Origin: Shewanella carassii
GTDB taxonomy: Bacteria; Pseudomonadota; Gammaproteobacteria; Enterobacterales; Shewanellaceae
Length of the DNA: 64,000 nucleotides
NCBI RefSeq assembly: GCF_002777975.1
Contig: NZ_NGVS01000007.1
Location: forward strand, 117,900-181,899
Direction: 5' to 3'
Shown here: positions 57,911-64,000 of the stretch, one piece after another
Position numbering within the stretch: the stretch's first letter is position 1
How the letters are laid out: every line of letters begins with the position of its first letter
Notes under the pieces: generated by a model
The model's database searches: none
Seen by the model: only the letters and a program-made list of their open reading frames with translations
What the model was told of the DNA's origin: nothing
Translations under genes and position numbers: made by a program

Positions 57911-58759
57911 ATGAATTCGCCAGTCTCTCACTCAAAATCCAAACGCCAGCCAAGCACAGATAAACCCCATGGTTGTAAAAAAGCTGGCAGCGAAAAGGAA
58001 GCGCATTCAAGCAGCGGGAATAAAAACAAACCAGCGTCATCTTCCAGGGGCCCACGAATGGATAAGACAACCAAGGGAGCGGGCCTTAGTCGTAACCGTA
58101 AAAGACAGAGTCCATATAACCAGAGCCAAGGTTCCAAACACCTGCGGCCAAAGACACAATCTCTCTCGATTGCAGAAACCCAGGTGGTACTGCTGAATAA
58201 ACCCTTCGATGTGTTATGCCAGTTTACCGACGAAGGCGGACGGCGCACGCTCAAAGATCTGCTGCCCATTGCCGGTGTTTATGCCGCAGGCCGTCTGGAC
58301 AGAGACAGCGAGGGCCTGCTACTGCTCACCAATAACGGTCAACTGCAGGCCAAGCTGACCCAACCCAATAAACACACTTACAAGACCTACTGGGTACAGG
58401 TGGAAGGCGATGTTGATGACACCGCGATTCAAGCCTTGCGTCAGGGCGTTGAGTTGAAAGATGGCCCCACCCTGCCTGCCAAGGTGCGCCGTTTGCAGTC
58501 ACCCGAATCTTTGTGGCCACGCAATCCCCCTATACGTGAGCGGCGCAATATCCCCACCACTTGGCTGGAGATCTGTATCCGTGAGGGGCGCAATCGTCAG
58601 GTGCGACGGATGACAGCTCATGTCGGGTTTCCCACTTTAAGATTGATACGTTATGCCATAGGCGCTCTCAGCCTGGGTAGCGAGCAAGGGCAATGCCTGC
58701 AGCCCGGTGAATATCGTACTCTTTCCGACGTGGCGATTAAGGAGCTTCTCCATGACTAA
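57911..58759 (+). CDS. rluE: 23S rRNA pseudouridine synthase RluE-like
   Basis: Pseudouridine synthase of 282 residues in the RsuA/RluB/E/F group; E. coli RluE modifies U2457 of 23S rRNA. The catalytic motif is '[17 protein letters not shown]' with the Asp nucleophile. '[23 protein letters not shown]' (split) and '[21 protein letters not shown]' (split) match E. coli RluE closely. The first ~90 residues are a basic, Ser/Lys-rich low-complexity extension, longer than in E. coli. The S4 domain of RsuA/RluB is absent, as expected for RluE. ATG 57911 has AGGA upstream; a frame from 57872 is possible. It overlaps nudJ by 8 bp. Confidence 0.92.
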   Translation: MNSPVSHSKSKRQPSTDKPHGCKKAGSEKEAHSSSGNKNKPASSSRGPRMDKTTKGAGLSRNRKRQSPYNQSQGSKHLRPKTQSLSIAETQVVLLNKPFDVLCQFTDEGGRRTLKDLLPIAGVYAAGRLDRDSEGLLLLTNNGQLQAKLTQPNKHTYKTYWVQVEGDVDDTAIQALRQGVELKDGPTLPAKVRRLQSPESLWPRNPPIRERRNIPTTWLEICIREGRNRQVRRMTAHVGFPTLRLIRYAIGALSLGSEQGQCLQPGEYRTLSDVAIKELLHD

Positions 58760-59204
58760 CCGTTATCGCCCCAATGTGACAGTAGCCTGTATTATTGAGG
58801 CCGAGAATCGTTTTCTGCTGGTCGAAGAGTTGATAGACGGCCAGCAAAAATTCAACCAACCGGCCGGTCACTTAGAAGCAAGCGAAAGCCTTATCGATGC
58901 CTGTCGCCGCGAGGTGCTCGAAGAAACCGGCCTGACAGTCACCCCTGAAGCTCTGGTGCGGATAGATCAGTTCAGCGTTTCCAAGGAGCTGGCCTTTTTA
59001 CGTTTCACCTTCTGTGCCCGCTTGGCTGAGTGTCAGAGTACCAAGCCTTTGGACGTCGCCATCAAGGCCGCCCATTGGTTGAGTATGGATGAAATCACCG
59101 CTCTGGGCCCCAAGCTTCGTAGCCCCTTGGTCAGCGCCACGCTGGAGAGCTATTTGCAGGGACAACGGCTGCCGTTATCTTTGCTCAATAGCGAGCTGTT
59201 GTGA
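58752..59204 (+). CDS. nudJ: NUDIX phosphatase NudJ
   Basis: NUDIX hydrolase of 150 residues. The Nudix box is '[23 protein letters not shown]' (split), with the catalytic REVxEE core intact. E. coli NudJ acts on HMP-pyrophosphate and nucleoside di- and triphosphates and is found in the same place, between rluE and mnmA. The ATG at 58752 lies inside the rluE end (overlap of 8 bp), and the longer frame from 58707 is out of place. 144 bp separate it from mnmA. Confidence 0.93.
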   Translation: MTNRYRPNVTVACIIEAENRFLLVEELIDGQQKFNQPAGHLEASESLIDACRREVLEETGLTVTPEALVRIDQFSVSKELAFLRFTFCARLAECQSTKPLDVAIKAAHWLSMDEITALGPKLRSPLVSATLESYLQGQRLPLSLLNSELL

Positions 59205-59371
59205 TTAGCTCTGGGCACCAAGGCATGATAGAATACGCCCCCGCAGAAACTGGGCGCCTTATGGCTGTTTACCTGCCCTCGCTTCACGCCGATAACAGGC
59301 GGCAAGAACCGGGCTCAAACAGCAGTTTTCTTTTCGAGCGTCCATGAATGAATTCAACGGTTTTAGGATCT

Positions 59372-60487
59372 ATGACAGCTAACACTCCCAATGCATCAGG
59401 AAAAAAAGTCATTGTCGGCATGTCCGGCGGTGTCGACTCATCTGTTTCAGCCTATCTGCTGCTCCAGCAGGGCTATCAGGTAGAAGGCCTGTTCATGAAG
59501 AACTGGGAAGAAGATGACACCGACGAATATTGCTCTGCCGCCGAAGATTTAAAAGATGCCCAGGCTGTCTGTGACAAGCTGGGGATCAAGTTGCACACGG
59601 TCAACTTTGCCGCCGAATACTGGGACAATGTATTCGAGTACTTTCTGGCCGAATACAAGGCGGGACGCACGCCTAACCCGGACATCATGTGCAACAAGGA
59701 GATTAAGTTCAAAGCCTTCCTTGAATTTGCCGATGACATTCTCGATGCCGACTATATCGCCATGGGGCACTATGTGCGCCGCCGTGATACCGACGGTAAG
59801 ACCCAGTTACTTCGCGGCATAGATGGCAACAAGGATCAGAGCTACTTCCTCTATACCTTGAGTCATCAACAGGTGGCGCGTAGCCTGTTCCCGGTCGGAG
59901 AACTGGAAAAACCCGAAGTTCGCCGCATCGCTGAAGAGCAAGGACTGGTCACCTTCAACAAGAAAGACAGCACAGGTATCTGTTTTATCGGTGAGCGCAA
60001 GTTCACTGAATTCCTTGGCACTTACCTGCCCGCCCAACCGGGCAAAATCGAAAATGTCGACGGTGAAGTCATAGGCGAGCACCAAGGGCTGATGTACCAC
60101 ACTCTGGGCCAACGTAAGGGGCTTGGGATTGGCGGCATGAAAAACAGCAATGACAATCCCTGGTATGTGGTCGACAAAGATCTGAAACGTAATGTATTGG
60201 TTGTCGCCCAAGGCGGCCAGCATCCGAGACTCATGTCGGTTGGCCTCACCGCTAGACAGCTGCACTGGGTCGACAGACAGGGCCCGGCCGATGGCGCCAA
60301 GATCACGGTCAAGACCCGTTATCGCCAGCAGGATATCCCCTGCACTGTTTATATCCAGGGTGATGATGAGCTGAGAGTGATCTTCGATGAGCCGGTAGCG
60401 GCAGTCACGCCCGGGCAGTCGGCAGTATTCTACGACGGTGAAGTCTGCCTGGGTGGCGGTATCATAGAAACCCTGATTAGGGAGTAA
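59372..60487 (+). CDS. mnmA: tRNA-specific 2-thiouridylase MnmA
   Basis: Thiolates U34 of tRNA-Lys, -Glu and -Gln in the sulfur-relay pathway. It has 371 residues. The PP-loop ATP site is '[16 protein letters not shown]'. Catalytic Cys residues are in '[12 protein letters not shown]' and '[13 protein letters not shown]'. The tRNA- and beta-barrel C-terminus includes '[14 protein letters not shown]' and 'VCLGGGIIE'. Start: ATG 59372 fits the usual length; ATG 59348 is in frame, and AGGA lies close upstream of 59372 with a short spacing. It is 3 bp from hflD, so the two are coupled. Confidence 0.95.
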   Translation: MTANTPNASGKKVIVGMSGGVDSSVSAYLLLQQGYQVEGLFMKNWEEDDTDEYCSAAEDLKDAQAVCDKLGIKLHTVNFAAEYWDNVFEYFLAEYKAGRTPNPDIMCNKEIKFKAFLEFADDILDADYIAMGHYVRRRDTDGKTQLLRGIDGNKDQSYFLYTLSHQQVARSLFPVGELEKPEVRRIAEEQGLVTFNKKDSTGICFIGERKFTEFLGTYLPAQPGKIENVDGEVIGEHQGLMYHTLGQRKGLGIGGMKNSNDNPWYVVDKDLKRNVLVVAQGGQHPRLMSVGLTARQLHWVDRQGPADGAKITVKTRYRQQDIPCTVYIQGDDELRVIFDEPVAAVTPGQSAVFYDGEVCLGGGIIETLIRE

Positions 60488-60490
60488 TCA

Positions 60491-62507
<2,017 letters not shown>

Positions 62508-62526
62508 TAGCCTCTTGACTGTCACG

Positions 62527-62557
62527 GGCGGTACTGGTTTCCAGTACCGCCTTTTTT
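62527..62557 (+). terminator. Rho-independent terminator after purB
   Basis: GGCGGTACTGG (62527-62537) pairs perfectly with CCAGTACCGCC (62541-62551) around TTT, then a T6 run. Confidence 0.95.
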
Positions 62558-62585
62558 CTCCCGGGGTTTATGCCATTGCAAGCGG

Positions 62586-62657
62586 GATAACTGACTGGCC
62601 ATTGAAACGGTTTAAGGATTGGATAACAGACTGGCCATTGAAACGGTTTAAGGATTG
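62586..62657 (+). repeat. 36-bp tandem duplication just upstream of roxA
   Basis: Two head-to-tail 36-bp copies (62586-62621 and 62622-62657) differ by one base (GATAACT vs GATAACA). A third copy begins at 62658 and runs into the roxA ATG (62666). Each copy contains AAGGATTGGATAACAG, the sequence that acts as the roxA ribosome site in the last copy. There are no spacers and no third full copy, so it is a simple tandem duplication and not a CRISPR. Confidence 0.9.
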
Positions 62658-62665
62658 GATAACAG

Positions 62666-63808
62666 ATGACGAACACTTACCAGCTGACTCTAGACAGCGA
62701 TGCCTTTGTTAAAGAGGTGTGGCAGCAACAACCCAAGGTGATCAGACAAGCCTTCAAGGACTTTGTCGATCCTATCGCCGCCGATGAGCTGGCGGGCCTC
62801 GCCTGTGAAGAGGAGATCTCCTCACGGGTAGTACTCACCAAGGGGCAGGACTGGGAAGTGATCTCAGGCCCATTTGAAGACTATGACAAGTTCGGTGAAG
62901 AAAACTGGCAACTGCTGGTGCAGTCCGTCAACCACTGGTATCCGGACTCACAGGCCCTGGTGGAAGCCTTCCGCTTCCTGCCGGACTGGCGCTTCGATGA
63001 CCTGATGGTGTCCTTTGCCACGCCCGGTGGCGGTGTCGGCCCCCATATCGATAACTATGATGTCTTTATCATTCAAGGTGAGGGACGCAGACGCTGGACC
63101 GTCGGTGCCAAGGGCCAATACGCCAAGCGCGGCAATAACCCCAATACCCCTTTGATTGAAGACTTTGAGCCTATTATAGATACAGTGCTGGAACCCGGCG
63201 ACATGCTGTATATTCCGCCCGGTTTTCCTCACAGGGGCGAGACCTTGACCCTGGCACTGTCTTACTCGGTAGGCTTCCGGGCACCGAGTCAGCAAGAACT
63301 TATCAGCGAAATGGCCGACTTTATGCTTGATCAGGATCTCGGCCACAAACGCTTCACTTCGGGTGAAGAAGCCGGGCAACCTGCGCTGATCGCCAAGAGC
63401 CAGCAACAGGGGATGATGGCGCTGCTGAAAGAGCTGACTGAAAACCCTGACTATTACCAGGGCATGCTGGGCAAGTTGCTGAGTCAGAACCGCTTTGAGC
63501 TGGATATTTGCCAGGGTGAGCCTATAAGTACCGAGGAGCTCAGAGAAGCCGCGGCCGAAGGCGCTGTATTCAAGCGCATCGGTGGGCTTAAAATTCTCAT
63601 GCTGGAAGAGGACCCCAACTGCCGACTGTTTATCAATGGGGAAGCCTTTGAATTGCCGCAAGGCAGTGAAGAGCAGGCGCAATTTATTGCCCATCGCACC
63701 AGCATCAGCGGCGAAGATCTCAAATCATTGCTGCACTATGAGGCGATAGCTGCGCTGCTGTGCAACCTGCTTGAAAAAGGATACTTCTACCTCAGTGATG
63801 AAGAATAA
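62666..63808 (+). CDS. roxA: Ribosomal protein L16 arginine hydroxylase RoxA (YcfD)
   Basis: Fe(II)/2-oxoglutarate-dependent JmjC-like oxygenase of 380 residues that hydroxylates an Arg of ribosomal protein L16. The JmjC region (about 95-210) has the metal motif HxD in 'GPHIDNYDVFIIQGEG' and the distal His in 'PPGFPHRGETLTL'. A C-terminal winged-helix part follows, as in E. coli YcfD. The start ATG 62666 follows AAGGA at a long spacing; the preceding DNA is a 36-bp tandem duplication. It lies downstream of purB past the terminator, so it needs its own promoter, which may lie in or before the repeat. Confidence 0.93.
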   Translation: MTNTYQLTLDSDAFVKEVWQQQPKVIRQAFKDFVDPIAADELAGLACEEEISSRVVLTKGQDWEVISGPFEDYDKFGEENWQLLVQSVNHWYPDSQALVEAFRFLPDWRFDDLMVSFATPGGGVGPHIDNYDVFIIQGEGRRRWTVGAKGQYAKRGNNPNTPLIEDFEPIIDTVLEPGDMLYIPPGFPHRGETLTLALSYSVGFRAPSQQELISEMADFMLDQDLGHKRFTSGEEAGQPALIAKSQQQGMMALLKELTENPDYYQGMLGKLLSQNRFELDICQGEPISTEELREAAAEGAVFKRIGGLKILMLEEDPNCRLFINGEAFELPQGSEEQAQFIAHRTSISGEDLKSLLHYEAIAALLCNLLEKGYFYLSDEE

Positions 63809-64000
63809 ATCCTTTCATTACTCCCTTATATAAGCCAGCAAGTAAGGATGGGGCGTTTAGCGTCAAGCCCCTTCTCTGCTTGCGTGGTTTCACGCCAGCC
63901 CGATACCAAGACAGCTTAAACTCGGAAAAATGACAAGGTCTAAACCGCGATAACCAGATGTTGGCGGTATGCCAACTCCAAACACTAGCCTTCTTTCTTC
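63809..64000. other. Gene-free tail of the window
   Basis: No gene is visible. It holds GC-rich inverted repeats: GGGGC/GCCCC near 63850-63876 within GCAAG/CTTGC, and GCGTG/CACGC near 63882-63895. These could fold but lack a T run. Confidence 0.4.

Noticed and set aside
62586..62667. 36-bp repeats as a CRISPR fragment
   Set aside because: The copies are directly adjacent with no spacers and are joined to the roxA start; no cas gene is in the window.

Overview
The window looks like a core-chromosome segment of a gammaproteobacterium, most probably a higher-GC Shewanella. That placement is inferred from gene order and from protein sequences recalled from memory; no search was run. Supporting marks are the monomeric isocitrate dehydrogenase, MotY, the DUF4212/sodium-solute symporter pair beside a DUF294 protein, the order aat-bpt-infA-clpA-clpS-cspD, and the E. 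coli-like order rluE-nudJ-mnmA-hflD-purB-roxA. I see no rRNA, tRNA, CRISPR array, prophage or transposase gene.

Layout. 1-6 kb: the 3' part of an exopolyphosphatase, a His-rich exported protein, and two tandem PhoA-type alkaline phosphatases, one of them a lipoprotein with a collagen-like linker. 6-12 kb: tRNA hydroxylase TrhO, a glutathione transferase, a SulP transporter and a Bcr/CflA-type exporter; the last two are divergent and separated by a 277-bp element with IS5-like ends. 12-20 kb: ilvIH with a structured leader, MotY, RNase T, a DUF3137 membrane protein, a 2-Cys peroxiredoxin, a Na+/H+ antiporter-family protein and IbpA with a sigma32-like promoter and a ROSE-like 5'UTR. 20-31 kb: an UshA-like nucleotidase, a carboxylesterase, a glutathionyl-hydroquinone reductase, SlyD, a WYL regulator, MltB, CheV, a methyltransferase and several hypothetical proteins. 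31-40 kb: an acetate-type symporter module (DUF4212 + symporter + DUF294/CBS protein + DnaQ-like exonuclease), a DsbA-like oxidoreductase, an epimerase-like protein and an HD-GYP phosphodiesterase.

40-50 kb: ligA, zipA and smc run leftward; cysZ diverges from smc; a Nif3-family protein and two small envelope or unknown proteins follow. 50-55 kb: aat and bpt (N-terminal Leu/Phe tagging), infA, clpA and clpS, which together make a near-complete N-degron pathway, then cspD. 55-64 kb: icd, then a rightward cluster rich in RNA and ribosome modification (RluE, NudJ, MnmA, HflD, PurB, RoxA). A 36-bp tandem duplication covers the region just upstream of roxA.

Most of the window is conserved housekeeping DNA. 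I found no convincing new multi-gene system. The most useful non-routine signals are the IS5-type miniature element, the repeat before roxA, the probable RNA thermometer at ibpA, unassigned perfect palindromes upstream of ushA and of the symporter operon, the ilvI leader, and a few uncharacterised proteins. Start codons were moved from the longest reading frame wherever a clear ribosome binding site or a recalled family start favoured it. Protein residue numbers use the chosen start.
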